A DNA stretch of 64,000 nt from Flagellimonas flava (lineage in GTDB: Bacteria; Bacteroidota; Bacteroidia; Flavobacteriales; Flavobacteriaceae). Location: assembly GCF_900129665.1 (NCBI RefSeq), contig NZ_FQWL01000001.1:992001-1056000 (forward strand), written 5' to 3'. Position numbers and translations under genes: made by a program. Below are positions 16,800 to 24,931 of the stretch, one piece after another (positions within the stretch are counted from its first letter, which is position 1; each line of letters opens with the position of its first letter). The notes beneath the pieces were generated by a model. The model did not search any database and was not told the DNA's origin. It worked only from the letters and a program-made list of their open reading frames with translations.

Positions 16800-16898
16800 C
16801 TATAGATAATCTAACTCTACAAGTTCGTTTACGCTCAAAATTTCATTTAATTCTTGAAGAAATGCCAAATATTCTTCTCCGTAGGTATCGTATAACAT
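16800..16898 (-). CDS. micro-ORF A, paralogue of its neighbour, unknown function
   Basis: A 32-residue reading frame, ATG at 16896-16898 and TAG at 16800-16802. The peptide is acidic, begins MLYDTYGEE, has the core YLAFLQELNEILS shared with the second micro-ORF, and ends with the hydrophobic-acidic tail NELVELDYL. No family known to me fits. It has no export signal. About 190 bases separate it from the gene upstream on the same strand, room for its own promoter, though I find only imperfect boxes there (TAATCTTTG on the minus strand near 16949-16957). Peptides of this size could be regulators binding a protein partner, or antisense-proof RNA-encoded signals; function is open. Confidence 0.6.
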   Translation of the reverse strand: MLYDTYGEEYLAFLQELNEILSVNELVELDYL

Positions 16899-17085
16899 AA
16901 TTATTAAGTGGTTTTCTGTTTGGGTTATACTTATAACGTGAACTTAGCTCAAAGATTATGAAAGGACAATATTTTGTGGTGAAACCAAGGGTTTTAGTGG
17001 TGTATTTTGTTAAAGAAATGAAGGATTTAAAGGAAGTTCAGGAAGGGTTTTCCTTTCAATTTGGAAGTGGCGATTAGTACTGTAG

Positions 17086-17439
17086 CTATGAATCCAGAAT
17101 GTCCAAGGGAATACCAAAGTCCATATCCAAATCTGGATCTATCTTGGAAGGTTCTATATCGAATTCGTCATAAATAAAACAAAGGTTCATGGGAAGCTTT
17201 GTCTTTTCGGAAGGGTCCTCAATACCCAAACGTTCCAATAATCCGCAACGGACTTCAAATGCTTTACTACTCAATTTGGGATTTGGATGAGCTTCCAGTT
17301 CTTCTAAAAGGGCCAGGTCTTTACGGTCCCCTATTTCCAACATCTGCTCGATCAGCAACAATTTGCAATCCATATCCGACGCATGTTGCAACAACGGAAA
17401 AAAGATGCTTTGATGATATTCGGGCAGGTTCTTGACCAT
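17086..17439 (-). CDS. small helical, HEAT-like protein, unknown function
   Basis: 117 residues, cytosolic, no named family recognised. Residues 8-70 look like two helical hairpins of HEAT type (LLQHASDMDCKLLLIEQMLEIGD, then DLALLEELEAHPNPKLSSKAFEVRCGLL). The C-terminal third is acidic (FDIEPSKIDPDLDMDFGIPLD) and possibly unstructured. It starts 8 bases after the stop of the 268-residue gene upstream on the same strand, so the two are almost certainly co-transcribed and may form a complex. The micro-ORF pair lies further downstream on the same strand. Confidence 0.65.
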   Translation of the reverse strand: MVKNLPEYHQSIFFPLLQHASDMDCKLLLIEQMLEIGDRKDLALLEELEAHPNPKLSSKAFEVRCGLLERLGIEDPSEKTKLPMNLCFIYDEFDIEPSKIDPDLDMDFGIPLDILDS

Positions 17440-17447
17440 GGTTGTTG

Positions 17448-18254
17448 TTACATATTGCGCAGTACGTCGATTTCAAAATCGACCAATTCCTCAACTTTAG
17501 GGTATTCTACCAAAAACTGTTGATAAAGGAAGTTTAGATACTTAATATCATTATCGGTCTTGCAGACCATACTCATTTGTTCGGTAATCTCCAGTAAACT
17601 GACGGTTTTCATCATTTTTAAACAAGCCTCAATTTTTTGGCATGCAAAATCGACACCCCTAAAATTCTCCGTTTGTAAATTGACCTTGACTTTTCCAATG
17701 AACTCCAAAATATTCTGTTTGTAAATTCGCACGAGCTCCTCCAAAAGTTCCATTTGCCCCATACATTCATCCAATACCGGTCTAAGGTTTACCTTCTGGG
17801 TGGTAAAAACCGATTCCAAGTTTTTTTCGATCAACTCGGCATCCGTTGCAACTGGTTTTTGCTTGGAGTTCATTTGCCTGCTAACCGTATTAAGTCGTTG
17901 GCTAACCTTTTTTAATGCCTTGATCATTTCCTGCTGCTTCCTATCCAGCTGGGTTTGATCTAGCATATGCACAAGAGTAAAGAGCAATTCTACCTCATGG
18001 GCAGGATTTATTTCTTTTTCAATGGGGACAGTGACTTTATGCTCGGGCAAAGATGAAATTCCAATCTGCTCATAAATAACATCCAGTTGTTTCATTTCCG
18101 AAACACCAAAGACTTTGTTTTCCAATCCGTTTTTAAAATTGTCAAAAGATTTCTTGAGTTTACCGGCATCTTCGGTTCCAAGTTCATCGTACGAGAAGCT
18201 GCTTAACCCAATTTCCAATTTTTCCAAATACGTAAGTAATTCCCTAGTTCCCAA
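17448..18254 (-). CDS. long helical cytosolic protein, unknown function
   Basis: A 268-residue protein I do not recognise. It is predicted almost wholly alpha-helical: an N-terminal bundle (LLTYLEKLEIGLSSFSYDEL, DAGKLKKSFDNFKNGLENKVFG), a coiled-coil middle (about 105-130, KQQEMIKALKKVSQRLNTVSRQM) and a C-terminal helical bundle with MGQMELLEELVRIYKQNILEFIG. No signal peptide, membrane segment, metal motif or nucleotide-binding loop is visible. The only in-frame start near the N-terminus is TTG (18252-18254); a stop lies a few codons upstream. It forms a pair with the HEAT-like gene. The N-terminal bundle recalls phosphotransfer-type four-helix domains, but the histidine motif of those is absent, so I do not propose that. 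Confidence 0.6.
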   Translation of the reverse strand: MGTRELLTYLEKLEIGLSSFSYDELGTEDAGKLKKSFDNFKNGLENKVFGVSEMKQLDVIYEQIGISSLPEHKVTVPIEKEINPAHEVELLFTLVHMLDQTQLDRKQQEMIKALKKVSQRLNTVSRQMNSKQKPVATDAELIEKNLESVFTTQKVNLRPVLDECMGQMELLEELVRIYKQNILEFIGKVKVNLQTENFRGVDFACQKIEACLKMMKTVSLLEITEQMSMVCKTDNDIKYLNFLYQQFLVEYPKVEELVDFEIDVLRNM

Positions 18255-18382
18255 ACTATCTGTAATTAATGGTTCTTATACCACTAAAAATGTCGATTCT
18301 TAATAGGGATGCCAACTTAATGTTCCGTAGGGCTTCCTTTTTGTTGTCAAATTGCGTTATTTGTAGGTGTAAAATTTAAGGT

Positions 18383-19669
18383 ATGCGAAACTTTACCCTT
18401 TCTTGCAGTATTCTGCTCCTATTTTCATGTGCTGAAAAGCAGCCTAACAAAACCGAAGAAACCTTGGAAGAAAAAGCCAAAAGAATCCACGAAAAAGTCA
18501 TTACTATTGATACTCATGACGATATCAACGTGAACAATTTTACCGATAGTATCAATTACACCCAACGTTTGGAAACCCAAATCAACCTCCCAAAAATGAA
18601 GGAAGGCGGACTGGATGTGGCCTGGTTAATTGTTTATACCGGACAAGATACTCTTTCGGCCCAAGGCTATACAAAGGCTTCTGAAAATGCTATTTCCAAA
18701 TTTGACGCGATTCATAGGTTATGTAAGGACTATGCTCCTGATGAAATTGAACTGGCTTTGACCTCCTCCGATGTTAGGCGCATCCATGCAGCCGGTAAAA
18801 AAATTGCCATGATAGGGGTTGAAAATGCTTACCCCATTGGAGATGACCTATCCAAATTTCAGGAATACCACGACAGAGGTGCGCGCTATATTTCATTATC
18901 TCACAACGGACATAGTCAGTTTTGTGACTCAAATACCGGCGAAAAAGATAGTATCTGGCTTCATAATGGCTTAAGTGATTTGGGTAAAAGTGCAGTAAAA
19001 GAGATGAATAGGCTTGGAATGATGATCGATGTTTCCCATCCTTCCAAAGAATCCATGATACAAATGGTTGAGCTGTCCAAGGCCCCAATTATTGCCTCCC
19101 ACTCTTCTGCAAGAGCCCTTTGTGACCATAGCCGCAATTTGGATGACGAACAGTTGATGCTCCTAAAGGAAAATGGTGGGGTTGTCCAAACCGTGGCCTT
19201 CAGTTCTTACTTGAATACGGAAAAACATGAGGTAAGAGCTGCCTATATGAAAAGTAAGAATCAGGCTGTGGCGGACTCTTTGGAGGTGAATTGGTACGAA
19301 CGTTCCCAATTTTCAGGCCTGACGGAAGCCCAGCAAAGTGAATTCATTGAAAACTACCCTAAAATTACCCGATTGGCGAATGCGTTGGCGGCCAAGGACC
19401 CAAATGCTCCAGTAGCAGTTGGTGTTACAGATTTGGTCGATCACATCGATTATATGGTTAAGCTTATTGGTATTGATCACGTGGGTATTAGCTCCGATTT
19501 TGATGGCGGTGGCGGCATCGAAGGGTGGTCTGATGCCTCTGAAACCTTTAACGTAACCATGGAATTGGTCAAGAGAGGCTATTCCGAAGAAGATATCGCG
19601 AAACTCTGGGGTGAGAACCTGCTTAGGGTGCTGGATGAAGTTCAAGCCTATTCGGCCACGATGAACTAG
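18383..19669 (+). CDS. membrane dipeptidase (peptidase M19) lipoprotein
   Basis: A 428-residue exported peptidase with a lipoprotein signal (LFSC, Cys16). The M19 amidohydrolase motifs are all visible: IDTHDDINVN (metal ligands, about 44-53), GVENAYPIG with the bridging glutamate (about 147), YISLSHNGHSQFCDS, MIDVSHPS, IASHSSARALCDHSRNL with the DH pair (about 237-251), and ISSDFDGGGGIEGW near residue 375. It hydrolyses dipeptides, including D-amino-acid-containing ones, in the periplasm or at the surface. The residues 290-335 segment is an insertion relative to short renal dipeptidases. Its stop codon overlaps the stop of the thioesterase gene on the opposite strand in a shared CTAG. Confidence 0.94.
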   Translation: MRNFTLSCSILLLFSCAEKQPNKTEETLEEKAKRIHEKVITIDTHDDINVNNFTDSINYTQRLETQINLPKMKEGGLDVAWLIVYTGQDTLSAQGYTKASENAISKFDAIHRLCKDYAPDEIELALTSSDVRRIHAAGKKIAMIGVENAYPIGDDLSKFQEYHDRGARYISLSHNGHSQFCDSNTGEKDSIWLHNGLSDLGKSAVKEMNRLGMMIDVSHPSKESMIQMVELSKAPIIASHSSARALCDHSRNLDDEQLMLLKENGGVVQTVAFSSYLNTEKHEVRAAYMKSKNQAVADSLEVNWYERSQFSGLTEAQQSEFIENYPKITRLANALAAKDPNAPVAVGVTDLVDHIDYMVKLIGIDHVGISSDFDGGGGIEGWSDASETFNVTMELVKRGYSEEDIAKLWGENLLRVLDEVQAYSATMN

Positions 19670-20076
19670 GATAGTCCCTCTTTTTCCTTTTTGGCCAAGC
19701 GATCTTTTACGAATTCCACCTTGGTCTTCCCGTGCGGTGCGGGATTTCCACTTTCGTCCAAATTGACCATGATAATATTGTCCACGGTAACAATGCTCTC
19801 ATGGGTCATTTTGTTTCGGACTTCACAATTAAGCGATATAGAAGTGGTACCAAACTTTATGACCTCGATGCCAATTTCAATGATGTCACCTTTCATGGCT
19901 GTACTCATGAAATTGATTTCAGATATGTACTTAGTTACCACTTTTTTACTTTCCAACTGTACAATGCTGTACAAAGCTGCCTCTTCATCAATCCAAGCCA
20001 AGACCTTACCACCGAACAAAGTCCCATTCGCATTTAAGTCCTCTGGTTTTACCCATTTTCTAGTGTGAAATCTCAT
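19666..20076 (-). CDS. acyl-CoA thioesterase, hotdog fold
   Basis: 136 residues, a single hotdog domain of the YciA/BFIT group. Seen: LNANGTLFGGKVLAWIDEEAAL (helix with the conserved Gly-Gly and Asp-Glu acid pair), TKYISEINFMSTAMKGDIIEIGIEV, then the VEFVKDRLAKK tail. The enzyme releases CoA from acyl thioesters in the cytosol; chain specificity is unknown. ATG start at 20074-20076. It converges with the dipeptidase gene so tightly that the two stop codons share CTAG. About 180 bases upstream separate it from the DUF72 gene, and I see nothing definite there. Confidence 0.88.
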   Translation of the reverse strand: MRFHTRKWVKPEDLNANGTLFGGKVLAWIDEEAALYSIVQLESKKVVTKYISEINFMSTAMKGDIIEIGIEVIKFGTTSISLNCEVRNKMTHESIVTVDNIIMVNLDESGNPAPHGKTKVEFVKDRLAKKEKEGLS

Positions 20077-20254
20077 AGCAAACTGTTTTAAGATTCTACT
20101 GCAAAGTTAGTCCAAAGAGCTTATAACAGGATGAAAAGCACAACACCATATATCGGATTTATCAATTTGGGATATCTGCAAGGAGTCGAATGGCAAATTG
20201 ACAATTTGGGTCTATTAGGATTGCCAAAAACTGAACTGGATTCAGTGCATTCTC

Positions 20255-21154
20255 CTAATCAAACAAGCTTTTATTCTTAGGTTCCAAAGTTTGCGGAATT
20301 GTTAAACGGGTACCCAGGGCTTTGTTCAACTGCTCTATAAAATGTGCAGAAAGTAATGGGGATTCTTTTTCCAAGTTTTGGTGCACAAAAAAATGAAGAT
20401 TGGTCAGCCCTTGATGTTTCCATTGTTCTAAACGAGTTACCCAATCTTCCAAACGATTATAGTCAGAACTGTGATTGGCCCCCACGTACCGGATAAAGGC
20501 CTCGTTATTGCTCAATCTCATATGCATCATGTCCCTTCTGCCAGCGGTATCCACCAGAACATTGGCAATGCCATTTTCCTTTAAAAGATGATATAGTTCG
20601 TTAGCAATAGTCTCATCCGTAAACCAATCTGTATGTCTGAACTCCATCGCCAATGGAAATTCTTTAGGCCAATATTCTACAAATTGTACTACCCTATCCC
20701 AATTCTTTGGTCCAAAGTTATTGTGCATTTGAAGAAATATGGTGCCTAATTTTTCCTTTAACAACGATGTTACTTCTAGGTACCTGTCAGCAATTTCATA
20801 GACCTTGTCATTAAGTCGACGCAAATGACTTACCTCGTTTGTCATTTTAGGAAAAAACTTGAATCCTTCCGGTGTTTTGTCTCGCCACTTTTCGTATTGC
20901 TCGGCTGGAAAAATCCGGTAAAATGTAGCATTCAACTCAATACTGTTGAACTGAGAGGCATAATAGACCAATTCATCCTTGGTACCCCTGGGATAAAAGT
21001 TTTTGAGATCCTGCCGGTTCCACTTCGCACAGCCAACATATACATTCATTTTATCAGTCCCCCCCTGATTCTCCAATACTACGGCTGTATCTTCATGATC
21101 CTGTGGGATAGTGAAATCCACCAACTCAGGATGGTCAACTTTTCCAAATTTCAT
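20255..21154 (-). CDS. DUF72 (YecE-like) TIM-barrel protein
   Basis: 299 residues. After an N-terminal extension of about 34 residues comes the DUF72 start MNVYVGCAKWNRQDLKNFYPRGTKDELVYYASQFNSIELNATFYRIF, followed by FKFFPKMTNEVSHLRRL, IFLQMHNNFGPKN, PLAMEFRHTDWF and a C-terminal FFVHQNLEKESP. These are the conserved strands and helix ends of the YecE barrel. The biochemical function of the family is not established. The start is ATG at 21152-21154; a second in-frame ATG at codon 35 would give a protein beginning directly with the domain, so the extension may be spurious. Confidence 0.85.
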   Translation of the reverse strand: MKFGKVDHPELVDFTIPQDHEDTAVVLENQGGTDKMNVYVGCAKWNRQDLKNFYPRGTKDELVYYASQFNSIELNATFYRIFPAEQYEKWRDKTPEGFKFFPKMTNEVSHLRRLNDKVYEIADRYLEVTSLLKEKLGTIFLQMHNNFGPKNWDRVVQFVEYWPKEFPLAMEFRHTDWFTDETIANELYHLLKENGIANVLVDTAGRRDMMHMRLSNNEAFIRYVGANHSSDYNRLEDWVTRLEQWKHQGLTNLHFFVHQNLEKESPLLSAHFIEQLNKALGTRLTIPQTLEPKNKSLFD

Positions 21155-21281
21155 ATCAAATTTATCTCAAGTGCGAACGAAGTTATGAATAAATGGTTGC
21201 TGTTCATAACATCGTTAAAAAGATTTGTTACCGGCAAGAATATGGAGTTTTGGAATATGTAATTTTATTAAAACTCTCATT

Positions 21282-21689
21282 ATGGATTCAAGATCCAAAC
21301 ATCTTTTGGACAGTCGTCCAGAGATTGGCCACAGCTCATTGAACAACGATATGAGCTTCGGTGAGCGCTTTCAGAACCAAACTTTACGGCCGATTATCAA
21401 ATTCCAAAACTATCTGATCATAGAGGTTTTCAAGAACTATATCAGAAAACACAAAGGAGCGTTTTACGAGCTCTCAATGGAGAAAAAATTGGAGCATATA
21501 GAGAATTCAATCCAAAAGGACATTAAGTTCAGGAACTCGCTAAAAGGAATGATCATAGGCCAGTTTACGGTGGAGGAATATACTACCTACATCCAAAATT
21601 CATCCGCACTGAACAAGCGTATGATGAATATGGTAATCAACCGATTGAAGGACCAAGTACAGCTTTTAGAAAGCGAAGTCTTAGTCTAA
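21282..21689 (+). CDS. conserved flavobacterial protein, unknown function
   Basis: 135 residues from ATG 21282; the frame is open 57 bases further upstream but this ATG gives the start MDSRSKHLLDSRP that I expect for the family. It is basic, mostly helical, and carries NQTLRPIIKFQNYLIIEVFKNYI and IQKDIKFRNSLKGMIIGQFTVEEYTTYI. I recall similar proteins in many flavobacterial genomes, sometimes labelled glyoxalase, but I see no glyoxalase metal motif and do not accept that name. Its 3' end overlaps the convergent DUF2461 gene by 9 bases. Confidence 0.7.
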   Translation: MDSRSKHLLDSRPEIGHSSLNNDMSFGERFQNQTLRPIIKFQNYLIIEVFKNYIRKHKGAFYELSMEKKLEHIENSIQKDIKFRNSLKGMIIGQFTVEEYTTYIQNSSALNKRMMNMVINRLKDQVQLLESEVLV

Positions 21690-22361
21690 AATGGACTCCC
21701 CGTTCAAATTGGTGGTGAGAATATCGCTCATCAGGTCAAAATAGGGCCTAATAGCTTTAAAGGATTTATCAACCTCTTTTATGAAAGTTTTAGAAAGTAC
21801 TTCTTTGTCCGAAAAGTTCCGTACGAATATGAATTGCTTTCGCTTTATAAGGTCGATATTGGGATGTTCTTTGTCAAATCCCTTTGGAGCAGTTTTCACG
21901 CCGTCACCCTGTAATTCACCCCAAATGGATTTAAATGATTGCTCATTGATTACCTTCCTGATACCCGAAGCGTCCATCTCAAACTCTTTCCGAATTCGGA
22001 ATAAATCCTCTTTGTTGGGTTCCCAAAATCCAGTAGCAACAAAGGTCTCACCTGGTTTGATCCTTAGGTAGTATCCGCCGCGCAATCTTGCACCCAAACG
22101 CGAAAAAGAGCCGGCAAAATGCGTTTTATAAGGGGTCTTATCCTTAGAGAATCGTACATCCCTATAGATTCGGAACATCTTCATCTTTTCAATCTCGTCA
22201 TGCACATCCAAATTTTCCTGAACATTTTGATAAAAGGATTTTATGTCTGCCTCATGCTTTTTAAAGGTAGCTTTATGGGTCTGAAACCAATCTTTATTAT
22301 TGTTTTTGGCCAAGTCTTTTAAAAAATCAAAAGCCTCTTTGGTAATTAAGGAATTATTCAC
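21681..22361 (-). CDS. DUF2461 (TIGR02453) domain protein
   Basis: 226 residues. The opening EAFDFLKDLAKNNNKDWFQTHKATFKKHEADIKSFY, the central MFRIYRDVRFSKDKTPYKTHFAGSF and the GGYYLRIKPGETFVATGFWEPN blocks are the conserved parts of this family. Biochemical function is unknown. Cytosolic. Its 3' end overlaps the end of the unknown 135-residue gene on the opposite strand. It is divergent from cysE with about 95 bases between the starts. Confidence 0.9.
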   Translation of the reverse strand: MNNSLITKEAFDFLKDLAKNNNKDWFQTHKATFKKHEADIKSFYQNVQENLDVHDEIEKMKMFRIYRDVRFSKDKTPYKTHFAGSFSRLGARLRGGYYLRIKPGETFVATGFWEPNKEDLFRIRKEFEMDASGIRKVINEQSFKSIWGELQGDGVKTAPKGFDKEHPNIDLIKRKQFIFVRNFSDKEVLSKTFIKEVDKSFKAIRPYFDLMSDILTTNLNGESILD

Positions 22362-22457
22362 AATTGCTCGTTGAAGTGTTATCTTTTAGCTAAAGTTAGA
22401 TAAATCTGGTCGTGTTGTATAAGTCAATTGGCTATTTTTATTCCATAATTCTGACCA

Positions 22458-23249
22458 ATGGATAAGGAAACCATTATCAATGAACTGAATAGGCACAAAA
22501 AATTACCCTATTTAGACTATAGATTAAAAGAAGAAACTGAGGATTTTACCAAGCTTCTTTTTCACACCTTGTTTGATGTGAACACCCCGGTTGCAGAAAA
22601 TCTCGAAATCCTCGAGAAAAAATTCAGTGTTCTGGTAAGCTTGGCGTGCTGGGAACTGGACAAACCGTGTACCAAGGTCTGGGATAGCTATGTGCAAACA
22701 CTTCCGGGTATATTGGAACGATTGAACCTTGATGCCGAGGCCATTGTCAATGGTGACCCCGCTTCCCTGTCCTTGCAAGAGATATATATGGCCTACCCTG
22801 GGTTTTATGCCACTGCTATCTATAGGCTGGCGCATGAATTGTACACAAGAGGTTTTCCTCTGGTGCCAAGATTGATGACTGAATATGCCCATAGACAAAC
22901 GGGCGTTGACATCAACCCTGGGGCACAGATAGGCAAATCCTTTTTTATTGACCACGCCACGGGAGTTGTCATTGGTGAGACTGCCATAATCCATGATAAT
23001 GTAAAAGTATATCAAGGTGTAACTTTGGGTGCGCTTTACGTGGCCAAGAACCTGCAGAAAACCAAAAGGCATCCTACCATCATGTCCAACGTTACCATTT
23101 ATGCCAACGCAACAATTTTGGGTGGTAATACGGTGATTGGCGAAAACTCGGTAATTGGCGGAAACGCGTGGTTAACTGCTTCCGTACCGCCGAATTCAAC
23201 GGTATTTCACACGTCAGAGGTACGAATCAAAACTGCATCGGATGTTTAA
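22458..23249 (+). CDS. cysE: serine O-acetyltransferase
   Basis: A 263-residue cytosolic enzyme that makes O-acetylserine from serine and acetyl-CoA, first step of cysteine synthesis. An N-terminal helical domain (about 1-130, with PGFYATAIYRLAHELY) is followed by a left-handed beta-helix of hexapeptide repeats: DINPGAQIGKSFFIDHATGVVIGETAIIHDNVKVYQGVTLGAL, where His157-type and Asp residues form the active site. It overlaps the next gene by 8 bases, so cysE-cysM are translationally coupled. The short C-terminal tail that docks into cysteine synthase in other bacteria normally ends in Ile; here it ends in Val, so complex formation is uncertain. Confidence 0.93.
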   Translation: MDKETIINELNRHKKLPYLDYRLKEETEDFTKLLFHTLFDVNTPVAENLEILEKKFSVLVSLACWELDKPCTKVWDSYVQTLPGILERLNLDAEAIVNGDPASLSLQEIYMAYPGFYATAIYRLAHELYTRGFPLVPRLMTEYAHRQTGVDINPGAQIGKSFFIDHATGVVIGETAIIHDNVKVYQGVTLGALYVAKNLQKTKRHPTIMSNVTIYANATILGGNTVIGENSVIGGNAWLTASVPPNSTVFHTSEVRIKTASDV

Positions 23250-24126
23250 ATCCATATTGGACCTCGTGGGAAATACTCCCTTGGTCGAATCAAGGGTCCT
23301 GAACCAAAAACCCAATGTGCGGCTATTGTTTAAACTGGAAGGGCAGAATCCGGGAGGTAGTGTTAAGGACAGGCCCGCATTAAATATGATCAAAAGCGGT
23401 CTGGAGCGGGGAGAAATTGATCAAAACACAAAGCTCATTGAGGCGACAAGTGGAAACACGGGTATTGCCCTGGCCATGATTGCTGGAATTTACAATTTGG
23501 ACATTGAGCTTGTAATGCCCGAAAACTCCACCAAGGAAAGGGTTCAAACAATGAGGGCCTATGGCGCCAAGGTGACGCTTACCCCTTCGGATATAGGTAT
23601 TGAGGGAGCCCGGGACTATGCCGAGGCCAAAGTAGCAGATCACGGATACAGGATGTTGAACCAATTTGGCAACGACGACAATTGGAAAGCTCATTATAAA
23701 TCCACTGGGCCAGAGATCTGGGAAGGCACCGAAGGCCAAATCACCCATTTTGTTTCCAGTATGGGCACCACAGGCACTATTATGGGCACTTCTACATTTT
23801 TGAAAGAACAAAACCAAGATATTCAGATTGTGGGTGTTCAGCCCACAGACGATTCCAGAATTCCAGGAATCCGTAAATGGCCCGAGGCCTATCTCCCAAA
23901 GATATTCAATCCCAAAAAAGTGGATAGGGTCATGGAGGTAAGTCAAAAAGACGCGGAGGAAATGGCTCGAAAATTGGCCGGCGAGGAAGGTATTTTTGCT
24001 GGAGTAAGCAGCGGTGGAGCCGCAGCAGTGGCGTTACGTTTGGCGAAAACCCTGGAAAGTGGCACTATTGTTTCCATTGTCTGTGATCGAGGAGATCGCT
24101 ATCTATCGTCGGACCTTTTTAAATAA
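23242..24126 (+). CDS. cysM: cysteine synthase B (O-acetylserine sulfhydrylase)
   Basis: 294 residues, PLP-dependent fold type II. The PLP lysine is in NPGGSVKDRPA (Lys42), the phosphate/substrate loop is TSGNTGIALAM, and the second glycine loop is SSMGTTGTIMGT. The lack of the CysK-specific insertion, the GVQPTDDSRIPGIRKW region and length favour CysM over CysK. It converts O-acetylserine and sulfide (or thiosulfate) to cysteine. Coupled to cysE by an 8-base overlap, so supply of O-acetylserine and its use are co-expressed. The last bases before the stop are followed 1 base later by the convergent alpha/beta hydrolase gene. Confidence 0.92.
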   Translation: MFKSILDLVGNTPLVESRVLNQKPNVRLLFKLEGQNPGGSVKDRPALNMIKSGLERGEIDQNTKLIEATSGNTGIALAMIAGIYNLDIELVMPENSTKERVQTMRAYGAKVTLTPSDIGIEGARDYAEAKVADHGYRMLNQFGNDDNWKAHYKSTGPEIWEGTEGQITHFVSSMGTTGTIMGTSTFLKEQNQDIQIVGVQPTDDSRIPGIRKWPEAYLPKIFNPKKVDRVMEVSQKDAEEMARKLAGEEGIFAGVSSGGAAAVALRLAKTLESGTIVSIVCDRGDRYLSSDLFK

Positions 24127-24127
24127 A

Positions 24128-24931
24128 CTAGTCCAATTCTGACCGTATGGCAGTTTGGAAACTTTCAAAATCCACCAAGTTATTATGTTCCCCTTCCGAT
24201 ATGGTATACATTACCTTATCCGGATTGGAAATGCTATCAAACAATTTCTTTCCCGAGGCATAGGGAACTATTTTATCCTGGGTTCCATGAAAAATCCGGA
24301 TGGGCGCTTTTACCTTCTTCATGAAGTCAAAAGAATTCAGTTGATACTTCATTATCTGTTTTACAGGTAGGAACGGAAACCGGCCCTTGGCAACATCTAC
24401 CAAACTATAATAAGGAGTTTCCAGCAAAAGTTTGCTTGGATTATTGCGGGAGGCCAAATAAGTGGCTATTCCGGAACCCAGTGAACGCCCATAAAGTACA
24501 ATGGCCTCTTCCTGATAGTTTTTGCGGGCCAAATCGTAGAATAACTGGGCATCGGCAAAAAGAACCTCTTCGCTTCTTTCTTCCTCCCCATTACTTTTTC
24601 CATAGCCTCGGTAATCCATGATGAGCACATCATAGCCCAAATCAACGAAGTCCATGGCAATTAGGCCCCAACGGGATAAATCACCTGCATTACCGTGAAA
24701 ATATAAAATCAAACCTTTGGACTCCTGACTTTTGAAATGTAATGCATTCAGTCGAGCACCATCAGGAGTATCCAAGAAAATTTCCTCAAATGGATGGCTA
24801 AAAGTATAGGTGTAATCCATTGGGAGCTGAGAGGGTAAGAATATGAGTTTATCCTGAAGCGTATGGAACATAAGTATTACTAATAGAAAAAGAGATAAGA
24901 GTATGAGTACGGCGCGTTTAAGCTTTTGCAT
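24128..24931 (-). CDS. membrane-anchored alpha/beta hydrolase (second of a tandem pair)
   Basis: 267 residues from the ATG at 24929-24931; ATGs at 24949 and 24958 are also in frame and would lengthen the overlap with the upstream gene. An N-terminal transmembrane helix (MQKLKRAVLILLSLFLLVIL) anchors the hydrolase, probably facing the periplasm. Catalytic parts: YFHGNAGD oxyanion region, YGRSLGSG nucleophile elbow (Ser), HGTQDKIVP (Asp) and EGEHNNL (His), a full triad. It resembles the BEM46/ABHD13-like group. Substrate unknown. It is paralogous to the gene just upstream on the same strand (YGRSMGSG there), so a tandem duplication is likely. Confidence 0.85.
   Translation of the reverse strand: MQKLKRAVLILLSLFLLVILMFHTLQDKLIFLPSQLPMDYTYTFSHPFEEIFLDTPDGARLNALHFKSQESKGLILYFHGNAGDLSRWGLIAMDFVDLGYDVLIMDYRGYGKSNGEEERSEEVLFADAQLFYDLARKNYQEEAIVLYGRSLGSGIATYLASRNNPSKLLLETPYYSLVDVAKGRFPFLPVKQIMKYQLNSFDFMKKVKAPIRIFHGTQDKIVPYASGKKLFDSISNPDKVMYTISEGEHNNLVDFESFQTAIRSELD

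Noticed and set aside
16958..17077. A 39-codon plus-strand ORF (MKGQYFVVKPRVLVV...) opposite the upstream region of the micro-ORF pair
   Set aside because: No promoter or homologue that I recognise, and it lies in the leader region of the minus-strand genes; chance ORF is more likely.
20077..20254. Short inverted repeat ACTGAA-CTGGA-TTCAGT as a terminator
   Set aside because: Stem is only 6 bp and lacks a T run.
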